Assembly (NCBI GenBank): GCA_948567375.1
Contig: OX419756.1
Location: 48,214,552-48,278,551, forward strand
From: Lunularia cruciata
Lineage: Eukaryota; Streptophyta; Marchantiopsida; Lunulariales; Lunulariaceae
Length of the DNA: 64,000 nucleotides
Direction: 5' to 3'
Part shown: piece by piece, positions 36,881 to 49,733 of the stretch
Layout: the number at the start of each line of letters is the position of its first letter
How positions within the stretch are numbered: the stretch's first letter is position 1
Translations under genes and position numbers: made by a program
Notes under the pieces: generated by a model
Told to the model about the DNA's origin: nothing
Databases searched by the model: none
Seen by the model: only the letters and a program-made list of their open reading frames with translations

Positions 36881-38640
36881 GAAATTAGAGATTGTCCAAG
36901 GTATATTTTGAAAAGAGGTGAGTGCTTAAGGAGTTAGAAATTAGGATAGAAGGAGGATTGCCTTGATTTAGCTAAGAAAAGTAAGGAGTGGTGAGAGGTT
37001 GTTGAAAAATTGTAGTAATGAGTAAGCACACTAAAGAAATAGTAATTACAACGGAGAACAAGAGATTGTCACAAAAGGTCATGGAAGGAGAATATAGGGT
37101 TTAGATAACATAAACCATGAGAGAAGCCTAAGATCTCTAATAAAAATGATGAAGCATCTCATCACTCCAAAATTAGCCTTGAAGAAGTTAGTTCCTAGTG
37201 TACACACTTTAGCAAACAAAAGAGAGGAATTGTGAGTTGACTTGAGAATAGTGGGATGCAAGCAATTTTTCAATGTCCTTGGAGGTTCAGAATAGAGGCT
37301 ATGGTCATAGAGCTAGTGACCGAGTAGACAATTGAAAAAATGGATCCCTTGTTGAGAGGAAGCCCCTGTAGATGAAATCTTAAATATTTTCTTGATACTT
37401 ACAAGTTAAAGGATGTAGGAGAAGGACTACCCCCTAGAGGGAGAGCATTTAATGAGGTGACCCAAGAAGTATTTGGGAATAGCCTATACAATGCTCAAGA
37501 GTGGTATAATTCCAACTCCACTTTTAACCCACGAGTAAGGAGAGTCTTTGAATTCTTGTTACCAATTCTTCACCTGGAGCACCCAAGTTGTATTTTCAAG
37601 GTGTGGGCTACCTCTATTGTAAGTGCATGGATGGAGACTAGAGTGGTGAATTATGGAAGATTAATGCAAAAGCATTCAGAAGTACGAATCAAGGAGACAC
37701 TCATTAGGTGCTAACTCCACCTCAGGAACTAGTGCTCAAGACTATCCTACCCTTACCATCTTGGATGAGTGGAAGGAGGCTTCTGAAGGAGAAGAAGGAG
37801 AAAGGACTAGGAAGATGGATATCCTTGGACCTGGATCAGATTATTGTAGAATTCACCCCCTCCTAAGAGTGTTAGACTCAAGGAGATTGTGGTGATTAGG
37901 TCTTGACCCAAAGAAGGGGAACCAACAAGTACCTTAGGAGCATGTAATGTTTTGAGGATAGCCAATCAAATAAGTATGGTAGAATCTATCCATTTCTTGA
38001 CCATGTATACCATCAACACAATATGCTTACTCATGAAGAATGAGAGAGATGGGATAGATAATAGGAGGTTTGGAAGGGGAGACATGCAGTACTTCAAGCA
38101 GTAGGAGACACTACACCTGACATTTTGGACATATCAATGATATCTTTACATAAAGTGCAAAGTCTTATGGAACCAACTTTAGGTAACTCTCCAATATGTA
38201 TTTCTTTAGCTCAAGATGGTTATCAAGGAGAGATAATTCAATCCAAATCAGCCTTTGGAAGTATATATCATGCCCTTGATCAATTACAAACCCAATACTC
38301 CAAAATAGTAGCAAAAATTGGAACTGTGGCCCTATTAATAGGAGAGAGAGCCAAGGACTATAATACCTTTCTTAAGGAAATTTGTATCATAGCCAAGATT
38401 GTAGATCAAAAGCAAGTAGTGGAAGAAGAACTCAACAAAGTAATAGAGATCTAGGACCAGATCTTGTTGGAAGCTCCAAGGGTGGGAGAAGCACATTACT
38501 CCCATTATATAAGGCAATGAGGGAATTTCTAAAGGTAGATCAAGAGCTACTTGTTGAAGCTCAATGTTGGGATGAGAGGCAAGAATGAAGAAACTTAGGG
38601 CAAGCATAGAAGCAATAGACCTACAAGTTGGATTGCATGA
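36881..38640 (+). pseudogene. Decayed coding region of unknown family, part 2
   Basis: Plus-strand frames follow one another with frame slips. 37400-37714 includes VTQEVFGNSLYNAQEW and a hydrophobic LEHPSCIFKVWATSIVSAW block. About 37713-37890 is open in the next frame with an acidic EASEGEEGERTRK block. About 38085-38454 is open again, with a long helical segment. The frames look like one broken protein. No known domain was recognised; it may be an extra ORF of a large plant retroelement. Confidence 0.42.
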
Positions 38641-41600
38641 ATTAATTTGAGCTATCCAACATTTGTCTCAACAAAGGGGACTAAAGAGTGTGAGGCAAGG
38701 GTAGGCAACATTCCATCCAAGCATGTAGAAGAAGAGTAGACATCAAACTCATAGGTAAGGAGTCTACTCCAAGCAAATGAGGAGGAGATCAAGAAAGTCC
38801 TAGTGGCATTAACCTCCCTCTAAATACTATCAATGTAGAGAGATTGCACCAAGATGGAAACAAAGGAGCAAGAAAACAAAGGTAGGATAGCATCAACCAA
38901 TCCAATACAATCTTTGATGGAGATTGGTGTAGAAAAATATGAGTTAGTCCAATATATTAGTAAATGAGAAGGAGAGAAGAAAGAAGCAAGTGATTCTTGT
39001 TTAGAAATAACAAGGGAACCCCACTTACTAACTCCAACTCCTAAATTACCATGAAAGAATAAGTGGAGGATGCAAGGATATATACTATCAAGTGTGCAAA
39101 CAATGAGCTAAATTTGCATATTGTAGAGGAAGAAGTAGATACAAAAGAAAAACCACACAATTAGGAGGACCAAGTATCTCCAATGAATAATGATTAGCCA
39201 ACAAAGCAAAACAAGGATGTAATATGCTTCTCTAGTCACTTACTTTGTAATTAATGTATCTATGATTAGGTGTAGATTTGCAATGTAGAATAAATAGATA
39301 AGATGATATTTGAGAAGGTTAAGGGCAGATGCAAGCCTCATGGAGGAGGGTCCATTACCTAAGGAAATTAATTGTACATTCAAAATCTAGAGTAGCAAAG
39401 TATGGGAGGGGTGGATTACCTTGAACAAAAACTTTTGATTAATTGTACATTCAAATTCTAGAGTCGCAAAGTATGGGGGTGGTGGATTACCTTGAACCAA
39501 AAGTTTGTGGTCATCATTAGAGGTAGGAGAACTGGTGAGTGGGAGATCTCATTAAGCTTTTTCTCTTCAATCAATTTTTTCCTCAAGTTGTTTGAGAGGT
39601 TTTGACAAGATAGGTCTTGTCTTCTACATTTGATTGGACTTCTTGCTCATGGTGGTAGGAGTAAGCCTACTTGGTGGCTAGGTCAATGGATTAGTGAATA
39701 GGAAAAGATATGATCAATTGACTTCAAGAGACATTTAAGCTAAGGAGTAGTCTTAGACCTCTTTGGTTAGTACGTATTGAATTAAGAGCTAAAATAAAAT
39801 ACCAACATATGTTATTCTTTTAGTTTTGAGTAGCAACATTGCAAAATGGTAGAGGTTAAGCAAAAGCTAGCTCCTAATCAAGGTCAAGACCAAATAGCAT
39901 TTGGATTTTTGTAGCATGTCTACCTTTTAGTTATATGATATTCCCAATTTAGAGTGGATTCACTTTCTATTACTCTCCTTTATGATTTGTTATTGGGTTT
40001 AGTTGATGGAATATTGTGCAAAGATTTGTTCAAACTAGCTTCTGTTTTATTCCATGGTTGAAGTTGATCCAACGAAATACATTCCTCCTCAAGGATTTTG
40101 GCTATGTTGGAATTAGCACTTTGTAGAGTCCTCACTATGGTTGTCTTTGAGATTGTGATTCAATGAGTTCTTGGGGAAGCACCAATGTTGGAGCAAAGTA
40201 TATTACTTTTGATATCTCATCATAAACCAAATTGGCACAAGCTAGGTAGGGAAATTCTTCCTTCAATATCCATAGGATGACCAAATGAAATAAGCATCAC
40301 TTGACAATCCCTTCTTGGGTAGTTGATAACCCAAAGGTTCACCACCTTAGTTGGCAATGCTTTGTTTGATCACTTCATTTGGTATAAGATTTGCCTCCTA
40401 AATACGGATGTTGTTGAGGTAAGGAATGTGATTCCTTTGCAATGGTATGGGTTGAGGGTAGATGTGCTAAGGACTACATGGACCTAGGAGAGATGAGATA
40501 TGGAGTCATCTTGATCTAACCATAGTTCATGAACATTGAGTAAGGCTTGGGAAAATACAAGATATGGATGGAAGGATGAGATCCTTAGCCATTCCTTGGT
40601 TAAGATTCAAGACCTAATTACAAAATGTACTAGATGTCCATGATAGGGACAATGTGCTTTGGGTTTGGTGATCAAATCCACTTCCCAACTAAAAGTCATC
40701 ATAGTACCATAATTCCATAATTGAGAGTGGGAGAGAGTGGGTAGTGAGTTAATATATGCTTCTGGCCAAGGTTTAGAAGTTATGTTGTTGTAAAATAGAC
40801 CACTTAATTTTTTTAAACCAATATGATTAGGTTTCCATATGGTTCTTCTGGACTTCTGTAGTGCATGTTGTGGTGGTACAAACCTTTGTGGTAGTGCAAT
40901 CTTCATGGTGGTGCAAACTTTTGGAGTTGATGTTTTTGTGATTATAAGCCTAAATGAGATGTGTCTTATCTCATTGAAAGTGCCTTCTTAGGGGCTTTCC
41001 ATAAACACCAAAGGCATGGCATTTGGAACTTTGTAGCAAATATGACAACCATTTGAATCCACCTCTGAGTTGATAACTTTGTAGGTTGACATCATAACAC
41101 TATTGGCCAAGAAAAAACCTTTCAAGATTGCTTGGTTGATTGATTGATAAGGATTGAAGGGGAAAGGTTGGAGGTTCATGATTTCTAAATTTATTAAATA
41201 GAGATTTATTGAGAAAAAGATTACAAGATTATAGGATTTCGAGGAGAAAGGTTTGAAAGCATGAAGTTTGACATTGATTGGTTGTGTTGGTTGTAGAGTG
41301 TGAGCCTTGACAAGAAAAGATTTAATAGATAAAATAAGAGATCAAGTGTGGGTTTTGATAGGAAGGGTTATTGATTAATGGATGAAGGGAGAAGAGTTTC
41401 AAGGATTTATGATCAACAAAAGAGGAAAGAATGGTTTCAAGAGTTTTGGTTCAATTGATGAGGATTAAAGGAGAGATTGGAGGATTATATGAGTACTTTT
41501 GATTATAGATTGACATGAGGAATGCTTTTCAACAATCAATAATCAATAATCAAGAAAAGGTTTTTAGTGTCAAGAGGAAGTGAGGGAAGACACTTTATAT

Positions 41601-44600
41601 TTCATATAGTTGTGAATAAATCTATACTTTGTAAATATCTTGAGTTTAATAAATTTCTTGAATTACAAGGGTTTGATGCATTTCAAACATTATGCTTGGA
41701 ATAATGAAGAATTGAAAATAAATTAGATTAAATAAGTCATTTAGCAAAACATGCACGGTGCTATTAAGCAAGGATTTTGGTGTTTTGGTTGCTAGAAATT
41801 AAGCTCCATGACAATATACATATTGTGTAGATGGGAGGATGAGTGCAATGTATAGCATAATATGAGACTTATTGGAGCATAATACAAGATAACTTTGAAC
41901 CAAGGGAGATGGATAGAGTTTTGAACCATTGTATACTATATGATTTGGAAACATTAGTTGAGCTCAAGAGTGTAAGTGCAAGAGGACCAAAGCAAAGGTA
42001 TATTCTTCAATTTAGTTCAAGGATTGGAAACTAGTTGCTAACTCACTATGTGGTGTTATGTTGTGGTTTTCTTAGCTAGTGAAAATTTAATCTAGTGCTA
42101 TTTATCTTTAAAATATAAGAGTAGATTATGTGACATACCACTTAGTTGAGCAATTACCATGTGAACAATCCATGTACATTCAAGTGATTGGCAACAGGGA
42201 TTACAATCTTATCCTCTTCTAGGGCTCTAATGTATATAAGTGGTGGAGACTTGATAGATCAAGGAGTTATTTGGAGTCTAGAGTAAGGGAAGGACATTGA
42301 AGAGTGAGAGTTGCAATAAATGGTGGGAGCTAAGATATCAATGGATGAATTTGAACAAGAGATAGTTTGTGCTCTTGATTTACCACTCCCAAATCCATTT
42401 CTCATCAATCATTAGATTCTACACTATGATCACTTTCAGGTCTGGATGGAAGTATACTTTGGAGTTATATTCATGGCATTGGTGATGGAAAACTTGCATC
42501 CTATTATCCTTCTTGTGCTTACGTATGAATAGGTTTGAGACTTAATCATTCATGCAATTTTGAAGAAAGATAAGGACTAGATTTTGCTCAAGGCCTTTGA
42601 GGTGGAGTTGTGGGATCCATGCATCAAAAGGAGAAATGACTAAGTGACAAAAGTGTAAGAATTTGGATCCTAACATGAGAGTTGAGAGTTTTTCAACATT
42701 TGAGGAGTTTAGAAGGATATTTGAAGAGAAAGGGCCATGGTTGGATATAAGAGCAAACTGACTCTAGTTTGAAGACCAAAACCATGAGATTTGAGTGAAG
42801 CCTGAATCTGATTTGATAAATTGAAGCAAGGTCTGATTCTTACAAAAACATACACTTTGGTGGATTTTGAGATTTTTTCATATTTTTTCAAAGCATAAAC
42901 AAGATTCTAATCATGTTAAGCCCACAAACTACTAACTTAGTATCAATCTCAAATCTGCTATGAGCAATTGCAGTTGGAGTACTTAAAATCAAAGAATTGA
43001 TGGTGGAGATTATGATGAAGTTGGATTTTAGGTCACAACTTGAGCTTTGGTTTGAATTTGAACTTGAGTTCAAATTCAAAATTTCATAGAGTTTTAGATA
43101 AAATTACATCAAAAACCTTTGTTTAATTTGGCTTAAGTTCTATGGATATATCTGATTTCATGCAACATAATCTATTGGAAGTATTATCATAATCCATTGC
43201 ACACCATAATTGAATGTCAATTCTTCCTTTTGTGACCATGACTGAGTTTTTTGTTTTGTTTTTTGTAGTGTTTATGAGGATTATGTATACCTTGAGGTCA
43301 AAATTTGGTGAAAGTTAACCAAGAACTAGGAGCAAACCTCAATTAGTTTTTGAGATTAAGGTTTGAATCACAAACAAAGTTCAAGAGAGTGTCAAAGGAG
43401 CTCAAGCGGTCAGATCGGGACTTGCAACATATCATTGGAAAGCTTATTTTACAATTGAGTCGAGCACTGGATTTCTTTTGAGTCTAAAATCACTTGAATA
43501 TAAGAAATATATAATAAGTTACTTAGCATGAGTGTTGTAGTTAATTCCCTATAAAAGGCATACAAATCCAACACTTGGGAGCAACTTTTAAAGTAAAGAT
43601 GGAGAACAAGTCTTGGATAGAGCAAGTGCTCTTTGAAGTATCTTCTTATCAAAATCATAGAAAATTGATATTAGTTTTCTTGTGCTTGGATCCTCTTTGT
43701 GCGTTGCATGCATAGTTGGTTTGGATTGGTGTGAGGATGTTGTACTTAGATTTGATTTTGTTATGAGAGCTATGTATTTCTCTTTGATAATGCTATAAGT
43801 GATGCCTAACAGCCAATAGTATGTGTTGTGATGGTAGGTTTGGTTACCCTTTCTCCTCTTGATGCAAATTAAATTCAACAAATTGACATATTGAGTATTT
43901 CTTATGGTGAATTACAAATAGTACAACTATTTGTGATAGGTTTAGACTGAGCCTTGTTACCTATAGTCTACACAACTAGGCACATGGTGCATTCCTAGTA
44001 TGAATAACTCATAGCACAACATTATGTACTCCAAACTAAATATATTCACATTTCATAAAACTAAATTTCTTACCATAGTGAATGAGTGTCTTTGATCTTC
44101 ATGAAATAAGGATAGGACACTTAAACATTACTTGTTGCTACTAAGAGAAAACAAATGAATTGATAGGGTTTGATTCAAGCTCTATATTCATATTTCTACC
44201 ATGAGTGTGTTAACTTTGTGCATCTCAAGGCTCATCACATCTTTTGTTTTTGACCTTGTTATGGCTTTGAAATGAAACTCATATAGATGCTCAAATATAG
44301 TCAAAAATGACTTCATTGTAATTTCTGTTAGTTTCACATATTTCATTCAAATAGTACATGTCCATATTTTGGCCTTGTTTCTTCTTTTACTTTTTTTATT
44401 TGTATTCTAAAAGCATCCAATTTCCATGAATCTTAATCTTTTAACCAAGTTTTTTAGGACCCATACATAATGTATTATAATATTATTTACTCTTATATTG
44501 TTTAAGAAACCAAGAAAGTACAAAGTCTTTGATATATTGATTATTCTGTTGAAATGATTGCTAAATATTAATTATCTCATGAAAAGCAACATTTAGAAAG

Positions 44601-44629
44601 TAGAGAACTGTAAAACACTTCATCATTTT
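38641..44629. other. AT-rich degenerate DNA with a short tandem duplication
   Basis: No gene recognised. A 71-bp unit opening TTAATTGTACATTCAAA is duplicated at 39368 and 39439; each copy holds a purine-rich run (GCAAAGTATGGGRGGGGTGG-like). Minus-strand frames at 40607-41179 (two adjacent frames with a Cys-rich GCHICYKVP run) look weakly coding, but no family was identified. The remainder shows only AT-rich, stop-dense sequence. Confidence 0.5.
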
Positions 44630-44831
44630 GGAAACTTATTTGGTTTCCACCATTATTTTATTAACAAGTTCTCTAGACAAAACCATTACAAAAATTATTG
44701 AGAATTTAAAAGTTTCATGTAAATCTCTTTGGACACTTCTTTAGTTTCTACCACCATTGTACCAACAAGTTCTCTTGAAAAGACTATTACACAAGTTATC
44801 AAGAATGTAGAATTTTCATACAAATATATCT
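44630..44831. repeat. 101-bp tandem duplication
   Basis: Two adjacent units start at 44630 and 44731. Both contain TTTGGTTTCCACC / TTTAGTTTCTACC followed by AACAAGTTCTCT. They differ mostly by transitions, so the duplication is old. Confidence 0.75.
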
Positions 44832-44934
44832 AACTAGGGATCTTGTGATAAATTCTATTGTCCTTTTCTTAGTAATGTCCTTTGTGTTGCAAATGGTAAG
44901 CAAAAAATGGTGGTACTACTTGATGTGTTGTATG

Positions 44935-45540
44935 AATACTCTTAAAGAATCATAAAGAAACTACAACAATACCACTGTATTCATTACTACCATTAATATA
45001 ACACTAATCAATTGGCTTCTATATTTTACTAAGACCATGACCAAAACCAAATGAAGACCAAACCAAATAAAGGCAAGAGAAAGTGGTTTGGAATTGAAGC
45101 AATGCCACTACATTTAGAGTAACATAATGCAAAGATCAATTAACTTGGTAATGCATTTCATATAAATCAAAACAAAGTCAAAACCAACCCAAATGGTATG
45201 AGAAATTGGTTTGAAATTGCAAAAATACCATTATGTTCAAAGAAAATTACACAATACCAATCAACTCGGTCATGCACTTGAAAAAAAATGGATTTTATAC
45301 TATAGTAGATTCTAACAGGGTCAAAATTTGATTCCTTAACTCCTCTCTTCCATTCTTCTAAGCTAATCATGTCCTTCTAGCCAATCCACTCAGATCCCTA
45401 AGTGGATTGACTATAAGTCAGATTTCAGTCAGTCCTTCTAGTCAATCTCGTATGTTTGATCTCCTAACTCCTTTCTTCCATTCTAAGTTAGCCATGTCTT
45501 CCCAATCAATCCCTTGAAATTCAAGTTGTGAATGACCAAA
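44935..45540. repeat. Degenerate tandem duplications
   Basis: Three loosely matching copies of a roughly 120-bp unit (AATTGAAGCAATGCCACTAC, TTGCAAAAATACCATTATG and CTACAACAATACCACTGTA types) run over 44935-45280. A second pair, of about 130 bp, starts near 45335 and 45463 (CTCCTCTCTTCCATTCT and CTCCTTTCTTCCATTCT). Confidence 0.6.
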
Positions 45541-47637
45541 TGCAACATACTCATAAGTGATGGATTTACATAATAGTATGGAAGAAATTTGAAATGAAAG
45601 ATAAAATTCAGTTGCATCACTTTATTACATATTAGTACTTCCATGAATCATTCAAGCATTATAGAAATGCAGCCTATGTTACATGATCAACCTCTATGGT
45701 ATCATACTCTTTGACTCCTTGAGTCTGAAGGGTTTTTGATACCATTGGCAACCAAGACATGTTGAAATCTCTTAATAGCTTCAAAGTACCTATAAGAAAC
45801 TCCAACTATTAGTTTCCTCGCAATTTCATGTTAAATATAACATATACAAAAGATTCATACAACGATACTTCTCCATCATCATCTATCCTTAGACTTAATA
45901 AGATAACCTTGCTTGAAAATTTCTTAGAATTGAAGAAAAAAATCCAAAAGCACTACAAAAATTTAATAATTTTATTTCTTAATATAGAAAGGGCCAAATG
46001 TGATTAATAGGATAATGATTCCCACTTGGTTGCATATTGTAAAATTGAAATATGTTTGAAAAAAATTTGACCATACTTTGTCCTTCTAATAAGCATAAAG
46101 TTCAAATATATGAAAAATGGCTCAATAATAACTTCACTCAAAGACATATGCACATTAGTTTGAGTGGATCAAAGTTAGTATGTCAAAACAATAGTCACTC
46201 ACATGAAGGCAATAGATGAAATCATCATTAAAGTGTGGTTAAAATGCATAGGTCTGCACAAGCAATGATAGTACATCAAAGGAATTCATGAAGGTTTTAT
46301 TTTTTTTAATAGAAAGGTGAAGCTAGCTACTTCTCTTCTATAGCTGCTTGACACACAATGGCAATATAAAATTTTACAATCATAACTAGCAAGTCAAAGA
46401 AAACATGATACATGCATGAACTTGTGCACAAGTAGGTGAACTTATCTTTTTTTCTCTCTTTTGTTAATTTTTTGTTAGATCAATTTTTTCCTTCTCCTTT
46501 CTCTCCTTCCTAACCACAAATTTTGGCAATTCCTTTGAGCAAGAATCAACATTTATACTTGCACTATCCCAATGACTTAAACAATCTTGAAAAAAAGTAA
46601 CAACATTTGTCTCAGATTGAGGTTTATGATTCACTTTATGATAAGAGCTACTAAGTGAGAGATTTGATTAGGAACAAAATGTGAATTGCTCAATAAAGAA
46701 ATAATGCTAAAGAAGAATTGGAGACAAGGTTCATACAATATACATACCTTGTTTATTAGACTCTTGTGTTCTCCATTCTTTGAGATTTTTTCCACATTTT
46801 CAAACATAGATTAGAGTACATTAAACTAAAAGTACCTCTCTCTTGATAAAATAATCAAAACTTTACCATGTCCTAGAACATCAGAGTGCAAGAAAGTCTA
46901 CTAATGTCTCTTTGAGTTGGATGATAAGTAATATGTACATAGAAGTCATTCATAGAATGGGAACTTAGGATAAAACTAATACAATCTAACTACATGCAAA
47001 TGCAAGGACACAATTCATCAAAATTTTGATGATCTTATACATTCCATGAAATATAAAGAACACATTTGAGTAGGTTTATATGGAACAACAACCAAAACCT
47101 TACATTTTTGACTTCTTCAAATTTTTGCATGATATGATATATATAATAAACACAAAGAGAAAATATGGAACTTGTAAATAAAAAATAATTGAATAGAATA
47201 TGATAAAATCCAATAGAATATAATGGCAAGTGTAAACTAGAGTTTAGATGAAGCATGAGACACAAATCTAGCAATTGGTATGTAAAATAACAATATCAAG
47301 TTGTTGCATGTTTTGGCAGAGAATACACACAAGTTAATCAATCATGTATGTATCTTTAGGATGTGAATTTTCACAATATATATCTACATTGATTCCATAC
47401 TTCCAAAATATTGAACAAACAAAACATTACATTCCTTTTGCTTATGACATGTGATTGAAAGAAATCTTTGCATTTTTTTAGATCATAAGCACATCATCTT
47501 TGATAATGATCTCCAAATGGTTGGTTTAAAGTTTGGTAGAATCATTGAGGGCAATATTTTATCTCTTTACCTAAATAATAATCAATTTTATAGCAAAAAA
47601 TTGCAAAGATAAACAAATGATACACTTCAAACTCACT

Positions 47638-48110
47638 CTCCTCCATCACTATGTTTTTATTCTCTTTACTTACGCCCATCTGTTGCCTAATTCTTCAAAT
47701 CAAGGAGCTTATATACATTCAATCAAATGGGTTTTTCAAGAAAACCTTCACATAGTCAAGGCATAGAGGTAAAGTTGTTTGTCTTATTGCCAACATATAA
47801 CAACTAAATTAAGAGACTCACCAATTTTGCATGTGTACTCTTTTCCACCTCAAGGTACTTTTTTCAATCATTTTCCTTTGGCTCATTTGTAATAAATAGA
47901 TGACACACTTGAGGCTGACCCTTCCCCATCATTACATTCATGTTCTCTTTACCTGCATCCATCTCTTGCTTGATCTCACAAACCAAGGAACTTCTATAGA
48001 TTTTATCAAACTTGGTTGCCAAGAAAAACTTCACAAACTCAAGGCATAGAGGTATAATTGCAAAGTTTCTAATCTAACACTAAAAATCTCACCTCACCAA
48101 CATACCTCCT
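47638..48110. repeat. Approximately 285-bp tandem duplication
   Basis: Units start near 47638 and 47923 and share TTCTCTTTACYTRC, AACCAAGGARCTT-type sequence and CTCAAGGCATAGAGGTA. This lies just 3' of the decayed helicase remnant (in its own orientation), so it may be part of the same transposon. Confidence 0.6.
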
Positions 48111-48781
48111 AGAAGTGATGCATTGTAAACAATGTTACACATTAAGCCTCTTTGACTATGTGGATTGTTTGGCAATATCACTTTAACATTGGTTAGCATA
48201 GTTGTTATTGAAAAAGCTATACATAATTGACCATGCGAAAACACATCCTTGGAGAGATTCAATCCCATGCAAGAAAGTGTCTACCCTTGAGCTTTGTTAA
48301 TAGTCATGGCATAGGCAAGATAGAAAGGAAATTGATGCTTGCAAAGGAGAAAATGCATTCCACTTCTCTCAAAAAATGTATATATTTTTTATTTAGATAA
48401 AATTTATTTGTAGGATAAAATTTTTTTTACTTGCAACACTTGTGATAATCTTAGTTTCAACAAATCATGTTATAAATTGTTAGAAAACAAGACAAGTTCT
48501 ATTGCATAACCCAACAAAGGGTTTAAATTGCATAAAAGCATATTAGGAGCACCAACCTTGATAGCAAGTTTATGTGGTGGTAAATCATTGACATCAAGAG
48601 TATTCAAGTACTCAACAAGAATTATTGATACTGCTTGATCAAAATTGAGGTAATTATAAGAATTACATAGTAGTAACTATAAAATATACTTATTTATTAA
48701 TGAAAATTTAGTATTTTGAAGAGCCAATATTATTTTTTTACTCAAATATTCCTTGGTAGATGTTTCCTTCCTTACTCTGAG
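48105..48781 (-). pseudogene. Helitron/Pif1-type helicase remnant, C-terminal part
   Basis: Reading the minus strand, successive frames give EYLSKKIILA, then VEYLNTLDVNDLPPHKL followed by KVGAPNMLLCNLNP, and near the end AYAMTINKAQG and VFSHGQLCIAF. These are in the order expected for the last third of plant Helitron Pif1-like helicases (LPPHKL, AMTINKSQGQT and FSHGQLYVALSR motifs). Several stops (for example after AQG) and a frame slip show decay. The upstream part is cut off by the 5' LTR of element C at 48782 and does not resume after 62708. The Rep domain and Helitron ends were not found. Confidence 0.78.
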
Positions 48782-49015
48782 TGTTATAATATGGAGTAAG
48801 TAGACAAGTTAGTGGAGGTTAATGAGTTAGTAAAATAAGCCAAATATAGTTAGAAATTCTAAGAATATTCTAGACGAATCTATGAAAATTTTGGTACCTT
48901 CCAAAGATTAGGTACTTGCACACCAAGTTAATGGCTAGCTTAGCTTGTATGCTAAGTAGATGGCTTATAGAAGGAAGTCTCTTTAGAAGCTTCTCAACTA
49001 GCTTAGATTGCACTC

Positions 49016-49429
49016 TATAACAATATGGAGTTTGGCAATATAGTTGGTAAGGCTAACAAAGTAAAGAATAAGCCAAATTAGCCCAGAATATTCTAGAAGT
49101 ATCTAAGAAGCCACTTGGAAAGCTTCCCGACTAGCTTAACTTGCACCCCAAGCAGGTAGTTTCTAGAAGGAAGCTTCTAGAGGCTTCAAACTAGCTTAGC
49201 TTGCACGCCAAGTAGGCGGCTTCTAGAAGGAAACTTCTTGGTTAACTTGGCTTGCACTCTAAGAAAGCGGCTCAAGGAAGCTTCTTGAGAAGCTTCTCAA
49301 GGGTCTTGTATGCTACCTATAAATACCAAAGTTGAAGCTCATGCTAGGCATTTGGAGTTTTCCCACATTCAAGTTTCCCAATGTGAGTTTCCATTCTCTT
49401 ATATCTCTCATTGGTCTTGGTCTTTTATA
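49016..49429 (+). repeat. Element B 5' LTR
   Basis: This 414 bp LTR has GAAnnTTC clusters at 49161-49178 and 49221-49237, a perfect 18-bp palindrome CTTGAGAAGCTTCTCAAG at 49284-49301, and TATAAATA at 49318-49325. The layout implies a U3 enhancer zone directly upstream of the transcription start. Confidence 0.92.
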
Positions 49430-49430
49430 T

Positions 49431-49441
49431 TGGTATCAGAG
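49431..49441 (+). promoter_or_regulatory. Element B primer binding site (tRNA-iMet)
   Basis: TGGTATCAGAG immediately follows the 5' LTR plus one T. This is the standard initiator tRNA-Met primer complement in plant LTR retrotransposons. Confidence 0.88.
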
Positions 49442-49733
49442 TAGGAATGGGATGGATGAAATTTATAGGCCACCAAATCCACTTATGACATTCATTTTCT
49501 AAAAAGAACCAAAAAATTGCACCAAAACATTGGGATTTTCTTGTCCAAATACACCCAAGCATTGTTTCACACAATTCATCACCTCACACTTTGGACAAGA
49601 TTTTTTGCATATGATCAACATATATGAGGAACCCTTGGTGCTTCCGGTTGTAACTTATGGAGAATGGTGGACTTGTTGCTTCTATGTGTTAATAAATTAG
49701 ATAGATTAGGAGTGGCATGATAGAGTAACAACC

